NCBI GenBank assembly: GCA_024637015.1
Contig: JAGXGE010000011.1
Coordinates: 162,182 to 226,181 of the forward strand
Reading direction: 5' to 3'
Source of the DNA: Aequorivita sp.
Lineage (GTDB): Bacteria; Bacteroidota; Bacteroidia; Flavobacteriales; Flavobacteriaceae
Length of the DNA stretch: 64,000 nucleotides
Of this stretch, positions 35,003 through 45,062 are shown in pieces. Both the position numbers and the translations under genes were made by a program. Below the pieces are notes generated by a model. That model was given only the letters and a program-made list of their open reading frames with translations. It was not told the origin of the DNA and searched no databases. The first letter of the stretch is position 1; each line of letters begins with the position of its first letter.

Positions 35003-35692
35003 TTAAAAGTTCGGACTTAAATTGTATTCATTATAGAATTCATTCAAAATAGTAAGAACTTCATCTTCATTGTCAACCAAATGTACAAGATCTAAATCTT
35101 CGGCATTCACATTATTATTAGCATGCAAAAGTGTTGTTTTTATCCATTCAAAAAGGCCGCCCCAAAATTCGGTGCCAACGAGTATTATAGGGAATTTATC
35201 TATTTTGTGAGTTTGAATTAGCGTCAATGCTTCAAAAAATTCATCAAGCGTACCAAAGCCTCCAGGCATAACTACAAACCCTTGTGAATATTTCACGAAC
35301 ATTACTTTTCGAACAAAGAAGTAATCAAAATCAATGCTTTTGTCGCTGTCAATATAAGGATTGTCGTTTTGTTCAAATGGTAGCGTGATATTCAAACCTA
35401 CTGACGTTCCTCCGGCCAAATGCGCACCTTTGTTTCCGGCCTCCATAATTCCAGGACCTCCTCCAGTGATTACTCCATAACCGTTTTCGGTGATTTTTTT
35501 TGCAATGTTTTCTGCTAATTTGTAATATTTATGGTCGGGTTTTGTGCGGGCAGATCCAAATATGGATACGCAAGGACCAATACGGCTCATTTTTTCATAA
35601 CCATTGACAAACTCTCCCATAATCTTAAAAATGGCCCAAGAGTCATTGGTTTTCACTTCATTCCAGTTTTTCGGTGCTTGTTCGTTTCTCAT
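35003..35692 (-). CDS. LOG-family protein (TIGR00730 type)
   Basis: Rossmann-fold protein with the signature motifs GGGPGIMEAGNKGA and PGGFGTLDEFFEALTL (PGGxGTxxE). Family members cleave cytokinin nucleotides or related nucleoside monophosphates; in bacteria they act as phosphoribohydrolases. The ATG at 35692 is preferred to the in-frame TTG at 35713. The 229-residue length is usual. It sits between uvrA and the M1-like gene, all on the minus strand with short gaps. Confidence 0.92.
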   Translation of the reverse strand: MRNEQAPKNWNEVKTNDSWAIFKIMGEFVNGYEKMSRIGPCVSIFGSARTKPDHKYYKLAENIAKKITENGYGVITGGGPGIMEAGNKGAHLAGGTSVGLNITLPFEQNDNPYIDSDKSIDFDYFFVRKVMFVKYSQGFVVMPGGFGTLDEFFEALTLIQTHKIDKFPIILVGTEFWGGLFEWIKTTLLHANNNVNAEDLDLVHLVDNEDEVLTILNEFYNEYNLSPNF

Positions 35693-35764
35693 TGTTTTTA
35701 TTTCAAAGTTCAAAATTTAAGGTTTTTCAAAAAGCGAACCTTGAATTTTGAATAGTGATATTAG

Positions 35765-38626
35765 CTAATGTAATTCTTTTTTAAGGAATTGGGCTGTATA
35801 GCTTTTTTTGTCTTTGGCAATTTCTTCGGGCGTGCCCAAAGCCATAATTTTCCCACCTTCTTTTCCTCCTTCGGGACCAATGTCTATTATATAGTCAACG
35901 GTTTTAATAACGTCCAGATTGTGTTCAATTATCAATACAGTGTTGCCTTTGTCCGCCAGTTTGTTCAGAACAATCATCAGTACGCGGATGTCCTCAAAAT
36001 GAAGCCCCGTTGTGGGTTCGTCCATAATATAAAAAGTGTTTCCAGTATCGCGTTTGGAAAGCTCTGTGGACAATTTAATTCGTTGAGCTTCTCCACCCGA
36101 AAGAGTTGTGGATTGCTGTCCGAGTGTAATATAGCCTAAACCAACGTCTTGTATGGTTTTTACTTTTCGATATATTTTAGGAATGTTTTCAAAAAAGTCA
36201 CACGCTTCGTTAATAGTCATTTCCAAAACATCATAAATAGATTTTCCTTTATAACGAATTTCCAATGTTTCCCGGTTGAAGCGTTTGCCTTGGCAAGTTT
36301 CGCATTCCACATAAACATCTGGAAGGAAATTCATTTCAATAACCCGTAATCCCGCTCCTTTACAGGTTTCACAGCGTCCGCCAGCAACGTTGAAACTGAA
36401 ACGGCCTGGCTTATAACCACGAATCATCGATTCAGAGGTTTTGGCGAAAAGGTTTCTTATTTCTGAAAAAACGCCTGTATAAGTCGCAGGGTTACTTCGC
36501 GGTGTTCTGCCTATCGGCGATTGGTTTATGTCTATTACTTTATCAATGTTTTCTAGCCCTTCAATTTTTTTGTAGGGCATCGGCTTCTTTACGCCATTGA
36601 AAAAATGCGCGTTCAAAATAGGGTAGAGGGTTTCGTTTATGAGCGTACTTTTTCCACTACCCGAAACGCCTGTAACGCCTATCATTTTCCCCAAAGGGAA
36701 TGAGACCGATATATTTTTTAAGTTATTTCCCGAAGCGCCTTTAAGCGTTAGTGTCTTCCCGTTTCCTTTTCGACGTTTTTTTGGAACTTCAATTTTTCTC
36801 CGGCCGTTTAAATAATCTGCAGTAAGGGTGTCATGTTTTTCTATTTCCTCGGGTGTGCCTACTGAAACGATTTCGCCACCGTGTTTTCCGGCTGCAGGGC
36901 CAATGTCTATAACATAATCGGCACTCTGGATCATATCTTTATCGTGCTCCACAACAATTACTGAATTTCCAAGTTCTTTTAATTGTTTCAAAGAAAATAT
37001 CAAGCGTTCGTTGTCACGTTGATGTAAACCAATACTGGGCTCGTCTAAAATATAAAGCACGCCAACCAACTGTGAACCAATCTGTGTTGCCAAACGAATT
37101 CGCTGCGCCTCGCCACCAGAAAGTGATTTTGAGCTTCGGTCCATAGCCAAATAGGTAAGCCCAACGTCCACCAAAAATTGAAGTCGCGAACGCACTTCCT
37201 TTATAATTTCTGACGCGATTTTAAGTTGTGTTTCTGAAAGGTTTTTGTCGAGGTTTTTGAACCATTCTGCAAGTTCAACCACGTCCATATGGGCGAGCTC
37301 GGCAATGTTTTTTCCGTTTACTTTAAAGTAAAGTGATTCCTTCCGAAGCCTTGCTCCTTCGCATTCCGGGCATGGAATTTTATCCATATATTCTTTGGCC
37401 CAACGTTTCAGGGAAGTAGTTTCGTTGGCTTCAAATGTATTTTGTATAAAGGTGGCAACGCCTTCAAAGTCTATTTTATAGCTCCGGGTTATGCCTAAAG
37501 CCTTGGAAGCAATGTCAAACTTTTCATTTCCGCCGAAAAAGATAACATCTTTGGCTTCCTGAGGAATGCTTTCAAAAGTATCGCTCAATTTAAAATTGAA
37601 GCGTTCCGCAATCAATTCAAGTTGCTTGAAAATCCAATTGCTTTTTTGTGGGCCATGAGGCGCCAAAGCTCCTTGCTTAATGGAAAGTTTGGGGTTTGGA
37701 ACAAGCTTGTTTAAATTAACTTCATATAGTTTTCCGAGACCTTTGCATTTCGGGCACATTCCTTTTGGAGAGTTGAACGAAAAATTATTTGGCTCTGGGT
37801 TTGGGTATGAAATTCCAGAAGAAGGGCACATTAACGAACGGCTGAAATAGCGTGCTTCAAGAGTATCGTTATCCAAAACCATTAAAACATCATCGCCGTG
37901 GTACATTGCGGTATTTATGGTTTCGGAAAGACGTTTGTTGTTATCGCTTCCCTCGCCAGCCTTCGCCGAAGCTTCGGAGGGCGATGGAACTTTTAATCCG
38001 TCTATGACAATTTCAATATCGTGGGTTTTATAGCGATCCACTTTCATTCCCTTTACAATATCGCGTACTTCTCCATCTACGCGTACTTTCAGAAAACCTT
38101 GTTTTGCAATTTGCTCAAAAAGTTCGCGGTAATGCCCTTTTCGGGAACGGATTACTGGAGCGAGGATACTTACTTTTTTTTCGGCGAAATCCTCCAAGAT
38201 AAGTTGCTTTATTTTCTCGTCGCTATAACTGACCATTTTTTCGCCTGTATTGTAGCTGTATGCGTCGCTTGCTCGGGCGTAAAAAAGACGTAGAAAATCG
38301 TAAATTTCGGTAATGGTACCAACGGTGGAACGCGGACTTTTACTTGTAGTTTTTTGTTCAATTGCAATTACTGGGGAGAGGCCTTCAATTTTATCAACAT
38401 CAGGGCGTTCCAAACTTCCCAAAAACTGGCGGGCATAAGCAGAAAAGGTTTCAATATAACGGCGCTGTCCTTCGGCATAAATGGTATCAAACGCCAAAGA
38501 GGATTTTCCGCTTCCGGAAAGCCCTGTAATTACTACTAATTTTTCTCTTGGAATTCGAACGTCAATGTTCTTTAAGTTGTGGACGCGGGCACCCAAAACT
38601 TCAATAAAATTCTCATTTTTTGACAT
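35765..38626 (-). CDS. uvrA: Excinuclease ABC subunit A
   Basis: Damage-recognition ATPase of nucleotide excision repair. The protein is 953 residues from the ATG at 38626; the TTG at 38635 is inside the promoter box and is not a start. Two ABC modules are present: Walker [10 protein letters not shown] and GVSGSGKST, signatures LSGGEAQRI (twice), and Walker [17 protein letters not shown] and [15 protein letters not shown]. Zinc-binding CxxC pairs occur in [16 protein letters not shown], and CETCKGAG with CETCQGKR. The promoter box suggests a leaderless transcript. Confidence 0.98.
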   Translation of the reverse strand: MSKNENFIEVLGARVHNLKNIDVRIPREKLVVITGLSGSGKSSLAFDTIYAEGQRRYIETFSAYARQFLGSLERPDVDKIEGLSPVIAIEQKTTSKSPRSTVGTITEIYDFLRLFYARASDAYSYNTGEKMVSYSDEKIKQLILEDFAEKKVSILAPVIRSRKGHYRELFEQIAKQGFLKVRVDGEVRDIVKGMKVDRYKTHDIEIVIDGLKVPSPSEASAKAGEGSDNNKRLSETINTAMYHGDDVLMVLDNDTLEARYFSRSLMCPSSGISYPNPEPNNFSFNSPKGMCPKCKGLGKLYEVNLNKLVPNPKLSIKQGALAPHGPQKSNWIFKQLELIAERFNFKLSDTFESIPQEAKDVIFFGGNEKFDIASKALGITRSYKIDFEGVATFIQNTFEANETTSLKRWAKEYMDKIPCPECEGARLRKESLYFKVNGKNIAELAHMDVVELAEWFKNLDKNLSETQLKIASEIIKEVRSRLQFLVDVGLTYLAMDRSSKSLSGGEAQRIRLATQIGSQLVGVLYILDEPSIGLHQRDNERLIFSLKQLKELGNSVIVVEHDKDMIQSADYVIDIGPAAGKHGGEIVSVGTPEEIEKHDTLTADYLNGRRKIEVPKKRRKGNGKTLTLKGASGNNLKNISVSFPLGKMIGVTGVSGSGKSTLINETLYPILNAHFFNGVKKPMPYKKIEGLENIDKVIDINQSPIGRTPRSNPATYTGVFSEIRNLFAKTSESMIRGYKPGRFSFNVAGGRCETCKGAGLRVIEMNFLPDVYVECETCQGKRFNRETLEIRYKGKSIYDVLEMTINEACDFFENIPKIYRKVKTIQDVGLGYITLGQQSTTLSGGEAQRIKLSTELSKRDTGNTFYIMDEPTTGLHFEDIRVLMIVLNKLADKGNTVLIIEHNLDVIKTVDYIIDIGPEGGKEGGKIMALGTPEEIAKDKKSYTAQFLKKELH

Positions 38627-38632
38627 AGCTTG

Positions 38633-38640
38633 CAAAGGTA
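38633..38640 (-). promoter_or_regulatory. -7 box TACCTTTG immediately before uvrA
   Basis: Exact minus-strand TAnnTTTG match ending 6 nt before the uvrA ATG at 38626. Confidence 0.5.
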
Positions 38641-38718
38641 CTTAATTGAACCGAAAATAAAGAATGCATGCCATCTTACGGATGTTAATTTTTGCTGAAA
38701 AAACGTTCTTTTAAAAAA

Positions 38719-39732
38719 TTACTGATTTACTTCTTTGGAAAGATAAACATGAAAGGTTACGGCAATATAAAATATAGTACTAATAACGATGGAATACCCA
38801 ACAATTATTGCCCACGATGAAAAACCTAGCATTAAATAAATAAGGGGAAGCAAGACGCCGAAAACCATCAACAGCAAGAAGATTATATATAGATAACGCA
38901 CCAACCGCGGTGCTTTCTTGTCCATCTGGCTTTGAAATTGGTAAAGTTTTGGAATAACATCTTTCGTCATATATTCCCAAAGTTTTGAGAAAAAAACTTC
39001 ATTAAAAGAGGAATCTTCAAAGACGTCATTATCTATTGTGTTTGCCAACGTAAGGATTTTTTCTTGGTGCCTTTCAAAAACCGCTTCCAAGTTTATTGAT
39101 TCTTTGTAATTGCCGTATTTGTAGCCGAAAACGTACCATAGTCCCGAACCACATTTGTGCTCCGCCCATTTTTCTATAATATTGTTACTGTATGAAATAG
39201 GATAATCTATAGTTTCGGGAATGCGTTTTTCTTTTGGATTGGTCATCAATAAGGATTTCAATTCCAAATAAATGTTTTCGGTTTCACCAAAATGATGTGT
39301 TTCTTGCAGAAACTCGATGGCAAGTCTGGATTTTCCTTTATAAAATTCTTTGACTTCAAAATAGGAAAGATCATTAAATTCTTTTTCAATATAATCCTTT
39401 AAGCCTGGAAGCCACATGTTTGAGTTGAACATAATTTCAGCAATATTTCTGAAAATGTGCATCTTTTGTGTAGTCTTGCTTATTTTGGTAATTATTTTGA
39501 CTTTGTTTGATTTTAAAGCCATCGCTGAAGTTGCCAAAAAAACCATTAAGATTGCCGATAAGAAACCGCTTATCGCAATGAAAATAGTAGTTAGACTTTT
39601 TAAAATAGCTTCAAATCCTATGGTGCTTTCACTTCTTTCATATAGCAGAAATATTAGCACTACACATAACACTCCACTTACCGCCAAGGCAATAATGGAA
39701 TACAAATCCTTTGGAAAAGATTTATTACTCAT
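38719..39732 (-). CDS. Hypothetical four-TM membrane protein
   Basis: 337-residue protein with two hydrophobic hairpins: residues about 11-30 and 44-70, then 285-305 and 310-333. The approximately 210-residue soluble middle part is rich in aromatic and charged residues (WAEHKCGSGLWYVFGYKYG, KLWEYMTKDVIPKLYQFQ). I do not recognise the family, and no signalling or enzymatic motif is evident. It is monocistronic, downstream of GGT on the minus strand but with a gap of nearly 290 nt. Confidence 0.72.
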   Translation of the reverse strand: MSNKSFPKDLYSIIALAVSGVLCVVLIFLLYERSESTIGFEAILKSLTTIFIAISGFLSAILMVFLATSAMALKSNKVKIITKISKTTQKMHIFRNIAEIMFNSNMWLPGLKDYIEKEFNDLSYFEVKEFYKGKSRLAIEFLQETHHFGETENIYLELKSLLMTNPKEKRIPETIDYPISYSNNIIEKWAEHKCGSGLWYVFGYKYGNYKESINLEAVFERHQEKILTLANTIDNDVFEDSSFNEVFFSKLWEYMTKDVIPKLYQFQSQMDKKAPRLVRYLYIIFLLLMVFGVLLPLIYLMLGFSSWAIIVGYSIVISTIFYIAVTFHVYLSKEVNQ

Positions 39733-40018
39733 AGGCTAAACTTCGCTAAATTGGGCGAAGAGGTACTTATAAAAGGATATTTATATCAAAAAGAGTTTAT
39801 TGCAAAAGTGGAGTGATAATTTTGCAACAAGAGATAAAAAAAAGACTACTTAAGCTTCCGCAACAGCGAATATGAATAGGTTCTTCAAAAAATCTCAATC
39901 TAAAATTTGTAAAAATCCTTGGTTAATTCCCTCAAATCTAACCTTTTTTATTGCCCAAATATACACCTTTCGATATAATGCACAAGATTTCGATTAAGCG
40001 TGCATAAAAATTTTAAAT
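39733..40018. other. 286-nt spacer with no recognised element
   Basis: No ORF, RNA gene, terminator hairpin or repeat stands out; the stretch is AT-rich and must hold the promoter of the membrane-protein gene and the 3' end of the GGT transcript. Confidence 0.5.
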
Positions 40019-41734
40019 TCAATATCCAATAGCGGTATCGTCACCTCGACTATCGGCACCACCTTGAAGTTTATTGTTAGGAAGTTTTAAAATGGCATCC
40101 ACTTTTCCGATAATTGGGTCGGTTTTGGTGTTTTCCGGATAGCCTTTTTGTTTTAGTTCTTCAATTAATTCCTTTGGAAATCTTTCAAATTCATACCGAA
40201 TGGCGTCTGGCAACCATTGATGGTGAAAGCGTGGGGCATCCACGGCTTGCTGCATATCCATATTAAATTCATAAACATTTAAAATGGCTTGCGCCACTGA
40301 AGTTACAATTGTTGATCCGCCAGGAGTTCCCACCACCATCCAAAGTTTTCCGTCTTTTTCAACAATGGTAGGAGTCATTGAACTCAACATTCTTTTTTGG
40401 GGTGCAATGGCGTTTGCTTGTCCACCTATCAAGCCATAAACATTTGGTTCGCCTGGCTTCGCACTAAAATCGTCCATTTCATTGTTTAAAAAGAAACCGA
40501 GCTCGTTTATATACAACAATGAACCAAATGATGAATTGAGTGTAGTGGTAACGGAAACTGCATTTCCGAAGGAATCCACAATAGAATAATGTGTGGTCTC
40601 AGGACTTTCGTAACCTACAATTACACCTGGTTTTATTTCTGAGGACGGTGTTGCAGCTTCAAATGAAAAATTTTTCATCCTTTGGGAAAGATAAGCTTCG
40701 GAAAGTAAGGAATCCGCTTGGTTATCAATAAAATCTGGGTCGCCCAAATAATAGCTTCTGTCGGCATACGCACGGCGTTCGGCTTCAGCCAAAACTTGAA
40801 TATATTTTTCTGAATTAAGACCATACTCTGAAATCGGAAATGGCTCCACCATTTTTAAAATCTGCGCCAAACAGATTCCTCCGCTGGAAGGGGGCGCCAT
40901 GGAGATTATTTTTAAATCTTTGTATTGAAAAACAATCGGTTCGCGCCATTGGGCTTCGTAGGCCTCCAAATCTTTTAAAGTGAGAATCCCATTTTTTTCT
41001 TTCAGAAAAGAAACGAGTTTTTGTCCAGTTTCACCGCCGTAAAATTCGGCTCGACCGTTTTTGGAAATGCGCTCCAATGTGCTTGCCAACGCGCTATTTT
41101 TTAAAGTATCATTTTCTTGAATGGGTTTGGAATAGAGAATGCTTTGGCCATTCACCTTTTCAAAATAAGGTTTATAGATTTCTAATGCTTCGGCCTCTTT
41201 CTCGGTGATTATATATCCTTTTTTGGCAAGTTCAATTACGGGTTTCAGAATAACTTCCATTGGTAAACTTCCAAATTTTTCGTGAACCGCAAACATTCCA
41301 GCAACTGTTCCTGGAACACCCACTGACAAGGCGCCAATCGAGCTTTTGTTGGGAATAACGTTTCCTTCTCTATCAAGGTACATATTTTTTGTGGCGGCCA
41401 TAGGTGCTTTTTCGCGATAGTCCAAAGAGCCAATTTCGCCGTATTGGGTTCGATATACCATAAATCCGCCGCCGCCAAGGTTACCTGCGTTGGGATACGT
41501 TAAAGCTAAAGCCATGTTGGTGGCAATCATAGCGTCAAAAGCGTTGCCGCCCTTTTTAAGTATTTCTGCACCTATTCTTGAGGCTTCGGCGCGTGCCGAA
41601 ACAACCATTGCACTATCAGCAATTACGGCCTTTTTTGTTTCGACTTTGGTTTTTTCAACTAGGTACTGCGCTTTCGGTTTTTCTTTGCAGGAAAAAAACA
41701 AAAAAGCGATTAAAAACAGGTAGGATAATTTCAT
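40019..41734 (-). CDS. ggt: Gamma-glutamyltransferase lipoprotein
   Basis: Cleaves gamma-glutamyl bonds, as in glutathione, in the periplasm. The ATG at 41734 is chosen because it starts a lipoprotein signal (MKLSYLFLIAFLFFSCKEKP); the longer frame to 41782 adds unlikely sequence. Conserved blocks: GNAFDAMIATNMAL, GNLGGGGFMVY, DYREKAP, SSGGICLAQIL. The autoprocessing site is TTHYSIVDSFGNAVSVTTTLN, whose first Thr pair supplies the new N-terminal nucleophile. GTPGGSTIVTSVAQAILN follows. The length of 571 residues is typical. Confidence 0.95.
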   Translation of the reverse strand: MKLSYLFLIAFLFFSCKEKPKAQYLVEKTKVETKKAVIADSAMVVSARAEASRIGAEILKKGGNAFDAMIATNMALALTYPNAGNLGGGGFMVYRTQYGEIGSLDYREKAPMAATKNMYLDREGNVIPNKSSIGALSVGVPGTVAGMFAVHEKFGSLPMEVILKPVIELAKKGYIITEKEAEALEIYKPYFEKVNGQSILYSKPIQENDTLKNSALASTLERISKNGRAEFYGGETGQKLVSFLKEKNGILTLKDLEAYEAQWREPIVFQYKDLKIISMAPPSSGGICLAQILKMVEPFPISEYGLNSEKYIQVLAEAERRAYADRSYYLGDPDFIDNQADSLLSEAYLSQRMKNFSFEAATPSSEIKPGVIVGYESPETTHYSIVDSFGNAVSVTTTLNSSFGSLLYINELGFFLNNEMDDFSAKPGEPNVYGLIGGQANAIAPQKRMLSSMTPTIVEKDGKLWMVVGTPGGSTIVTSVAQAILNVYEFNMDMQQAVDAPRFHHQWLPDAIRYEFERFPKELIEELKQKGYPENTKTDPIIGKVDAILKLPNNKLQGGADSRGDDTAIGY

Positions 41735-41841
41735 CAGTATATTATATATGATATTTTGGAATGCTTCGACTGCGCTCTGCACAGGGATGGAATGCCCAAC
41801 CTATACATCTTCAGTTGATTTATATTTTGTTAATGGGCATT

Positions 41842-42426
41842 TCATAATTCTGTAAGTTTATTTTTGGAAAAAATTATCAATTCTTCAAAAAAGGAAGTGA
41901 ATTCAGCTTCAAATTCTTCATAAAATTCTTCGAGCTCAGCAACGGCCAAATTCATTTTTGAAATGCCTTTGGTACGGACGTTCATTTGAGCCAAAATCTT
42001 ACTTATACCTTCTACTGTGGCATAACTTAGCAGCCAATTGTCAGCAATCATATAAGGCATCATTCGTTGGATTCGCGGTGGGAGAATGGTGAAGTTTTTC
42101 CGCAACAGATCATAAAAATTTTGTACATATTCATCTAAAGGCACATCGGAATACTTGCTCCAGTTTTTCGCCAAAAAATGATCGTAAAGAATATCTACTA
42201 TTACGCCGCTGTAATGGCTATAATTTTCGTGAAGCCTCGCCGTACTTTGGTGCACTATAGGGTGCGCGTCCGTGAAGCTATCTATGCCGCGGTGCAACAA
42301 AATGCCTTTTGCTATTTGTGGTGGGTATTTTTCATAGCGCTTCCCTTTGATACCATCGGCTATAAAGTTGCCGATGATAACGCCTTCTTCATCACCAGAG
42401 AGATAGATATGCGCTAAAAAATTCAT
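41842..42426 (-). CDS. acpH: Acyl carrier protein phosphodiesterase (AcpH-like)
   Basis: 194-residue protein starting MNFLAHIYLSGDEEGVIIGN with FIADGIKG, then GILLHRGIDSFTDAHPIV, the signature HD-like metal residues of the AcpH family (His6, Asp in GNFIAD, His-Arg-x-Ile-Asp). It removes 4'-phosphopantetheine from acyl carrier protein. It is divergent from the acyltransferase gene at 42467 across a 40-nt spacer. Confidence 0.9.
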   Translation of the reverse strand: MNFLAHIYLSGDEEGVIIGNFIADGIKGKRYEKYPPQIAKGILLHRGIDSFTDAHPIVHQSTARLHENYSHYSGVIVDILYDHFLAKNWSKYSDVPLDEYVQNFYDLLRKNFTILPPRIQRMMPYMIADNWLLSYATVEGISKILAQMNVRTKGISKMNLAVAELEEFYEEFEAEFTSFFEELIIFSKNKLTEL

Positions 42427-42466
42427 TCAATAAATATATGTATTTTTGAACTGTAAAAACTGAAAA

Positions 42467-43537
42467 TTGAACAGGTTACCCAATTTGGACCCATTGCGGT
42501 TTTTCCTTGCTTCCTTTGTGTTGCTTTATCACTTGCCCCAACTTTCGCACAATCAGGGACTACCTTATTTTGATGGGCTTCCTATTTTTCATCGAGGTTT
42601 GGAGGCGGTTTATATGTTTTTTGTATTGAGTGGTTTTTTGATAATTCGACTAATTTATCGTGCAAAAATCAGGAATGCTTTCTCCATAAAAGACTTTTAT
42701 ATTCGAAGAATTCTGCGGATTTTTCCGCTATATTATCTCGTTTTGGGTTTCGGACTGCTTTTTTATAACGTTATTTTACCTTTTTTAAACATTCCTTTTG
42801 AAATTAGTTATACTTGGAAAGAAGCTCTGTTTTACAACATTTTCTTTCTTCCGAATGTCTTCGCGAAAATATACGAACCAGGAGGAATACTTGAAATTTT
42901 ATGGTCTATTGGGATTGAGGAACAATTCTATCTCGTGATTGCGCCACTGCTGTTTTTTATAAACGTGAAATGGATTCTTCGGACTTTAAGTCTTTTGCTC
43001 CTTGGTTATTTCATCCTTTATTGGTCCGATCTTTTTGAAGTGCTTCGAAAATATACTTTTGTGTTTTTCTACTTATTTTCGGGTGGGGTGATTGCAATTC
43101 TTGAAGAAAAGAAAAAGCTTGAGTTTTTAAAGCGATCAGCAGTTTTTCCCTTAGTAATTTGCATTGCGACATTACTTTACTTTGTGACCGATTGGTTTAT
43201 GTTCGAGCCTTTTTGGCTTCGGGCGTTGTTCACCTGTTTGCTATTTGGTTTCTTCATTCATTCGCTGGCTTTCAATAACCGTGGGGTAGAGGTGAACAGC
43301 AAAATTTTACACCATTTCGGAAGTATTTCCTATGGAATTTATATGTTTCACGCCATTGTGTTGAATGCTGTTGTATTTTTGTTTTTGAAATTGGAAATGC
43401 TCCACAACCTTAATGAAACTTTAACCATAATTTTAATACACCTGTTTACCTTTGCAGGCACACTTTTGATAGCACATTTATCTTACACCTATTTTGAGCT
43501 TTACTTTTTAAAATTGAAAAATAAATTTAGAAAATAA
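42467..43537 (+). CDS. Acyltransferase-3 family membrane protein (OafA/YrhL type)
   Basis: 356-residue integral membrane enzyme with about ten transmembrane helices that acylates extracytoplasmic sugars or lipids. The N-terminus has RFFLASFVLLYHLPQL with the conserved His, RILRIFPLYYLVL with the Arg-Ile-x-Arg-type block, and ILWSIGIEEQFYLVIAPLLF. No ATG or GTG is available; the TTG at 42467 gives the natural N-terminus NRLPNLDPLRFFLA, so TTG is the likely start. A TATTTTTG box ends 18 nt upstream at 42448. Confidence 0.9.
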   Translation: MNRLPNLDPLRFFLASFVLLYHLPQLSHNQGLPYFDGLPIFHRGLEAVYMFFVLSGFLIIRLIYRAKIRNAFSIKDFYIRRILRIFPLYYLVLGFGLLFYNVILPFLNIPFEISYTWKEALFYNIFFLPNVFAKIYEPGGILEILWSIGIEEQFYLVIAPLLFFINVKWILRTLSLLLLGYFILYWSDLFEVLRKYTFVFFYLFSGGVIAILEEKKKLEFLKRSAVFPLVICIATLLYFVTDWFMFEPFWLRALFTCLLFGFFIHSLAFNNRGVEVNSKILHHFGSISYGIYMFHAIVLNAVVFLFLKLEMLHNLNETLTIILIHLFTFAGTLLIAHLSYTYFELYFLKLKNKFRK

Positions 43538-43542
43538 CTTTT

Positions 43543-43598
43543 GAAGTGCGAAGTACGAAATACGAAGTGCTAAATATGAAGTACGAATTGCGAAGTTT
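43543..43598. repeat. Degenerate 7-bp tandem array, 8 units
   Basis: Eight consecutive heptamers related to GAAGTGC/GAAGTAC (GAAGTGC, GAAGTAC, GAAATAC, GAAGTGC, TAAATAT, GAAGTAC, GAATTGC, GAAGTTT) lie 5 nt after the acyltransferase stop and 30 nt before the phosphoglucosamine mutase start. Confidence 0.85.
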
Positions 43599-43627
43599 GA
43601 TTTACAATTAACCATTAATAGCAAAAA

Positions 43628-45019
43628 ATGACACTAATTAAATCTATATCGGGTATCCGCGGAACTATTGGCGGATTGCAAGGCGAAAATTTAACTCCTA
43701 TTGATGCGGTAAAATATGCAGCAGCTTACGGAAGCTGGGTTAAGCAACAACGCAACAAAGAAAGCTACAAGGTTATTGTAGGCCGCGATGCACGGATTTC
43801 TGGGGAAATGATCCAGCAATTGGTAATGAACACTTTGGTTGGAATGGGGATTACAGTGATAGATTTAAATCTTTCCACCACACCAACCGTTGAAATAGCA
43901 GTTGCTTTGGAACATGCCGATGGAGGAATTATTCTTACTGCAAGCCACAATCCAAAACAGTGGAATGCACTAAAACTGCTGAACAACAAAGGCGAATTTT
44001 TAAATGCAGAAGCTGGGCAGCAAATTCTCGATATCGCTGAAAACGGAACTATTGAATTCGCTGAAGTTGACAATCTTGGTGAAATTCATAAAAATGATGC
44101 CTACATCGATTTACACATTGATGAAATATTGAATCTGCCTTTAGTAAAAGCCGATGCAATAAAGCGCTGCAAATTTAAAGTGGTTGTAGATGCTGTAAAT
44201 TCTACTGGTGGAATTGCAGTGCCATTGCTTTTGGAAGCTTTGGGGGTAGAGCCTGTGAAATTGCATTGCACGCCAAACGGACAATTTCCACACAATCCTG
44301 AACCATTGAAAGAACATTTAGGCGATTTGATGGAAAGTGTTGTTAAAAACCACGCCGATTTTGGAATCGTTGTAGATCCCGATGTGGATCGACTTGCTTT
44401 TGTAGATGAAAAAGGAGAAATGTTTGGTGAGGAATACACATTGGTTGCGGTTGCCGATTATGTTTTGCGGAACACTCCTGGAAATACGGTGAGCAATATG
44501 TCTTCATCACGAGCCTTGCGCGATGTAACGGAAAAGCACGACGGAACTTACACTGAGAGTGCTGTTGGTGAAGTAAATGTTGTTGAGAAAATGAAGGAAA
44601 CCAATGCCGTGATAGGAGGTGAGGGCAACGGTGGAATAATCTATCCGGAGTTGCATTACGGTCGCGATAGTTTGGTTGGAATCGCCTTGTTCTTAAGCTT
44701 TTTGGCAGACGAAAAAATTGCTGTTAGCGAACTTCGGAAAAAATACACCGCTTATTTTATGAGCAAAAAGAAGATTGAACTAACGCCACAATTAGATGTT
44801 GACGCTATTCTGAAAGCGATGGAATTAAAATATGCTTCGGAAGATATAAATACTATTGACGGAGTAAAAATTGACTTTGCCGAAAACTGGGTACATCTGC
44901 GAAAATCAAATACGGAACCGATTATCAGAATTTATACAGAGGCAAAATCACAGGAAATAGCGGATACTTTAGCCGATAAAATTATTGGGGAAATAAAGGG
45001 AATTGCGTTTTCATCCTGA
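43628..45019 (+). CDS. glmM: Phosphoglucosamine mutase (alpha-D-phosphohexomutase family)
   Basis: Interconverts glucosamine-6-phosphate and glucosamine-1-phosphate for peptidoglycan and lipid A. The 463-residue protein has the phosphoserine loop TASHNPKQWN, the metal-binding loop DPDVDRLAFVD, the sugar-binding loop GGEGNGGIIYPELHYGRD, and the phosphate-binding loop RKSNTEPIIRIY. The substrate choice follows the usual annotation of this Bacteroidota clade; phosphomannomutase activity cannot be excluded. Confidence 0.92.
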   Translation: MTLIKSISGIRGTIGGLQGENLTPIDAVKYAAAYGSWVKQQRNKESYKVIVGRDARISGEMIQQLVMNTLVGMGITVIDLNLSTTPTVEIAVALEHADGGIILTASHNPKQWNALKLLNNKGEFLNAEAGQQILDIAENGTIEFAEVDNLGEIHKNDAYIDLHIDEILNLPLVKADAIKRCKFKVVVDAVNSTGGIAVPLLLEALGVEPVKLHCTPNGQFPHNPEPLKEHLGDLMESVVKNHADFGIVVDPDVDRLAFVDEKGEMFGEEYTLVAVADYVLRNTPGNTVSNMSSSRALRDVTEKHDGTYTESAVGEVNVVEKMKETNAVIGGEGNGGIIYPELHYGRDSLVGIALFLSFLADEKIAVSELRKKYTAYFMSKKKIELTPQLDVDAILKAMELKYASEDINTIDGVKIDFAENWVHLRKSNTEPIIRIYTEAKSQEIADTLADKIIGEIKGIAFSS

Positions 45020-45062
45020 AATATGGCCACAGGTTAAAATTAATTTCATACCATTATTTATA

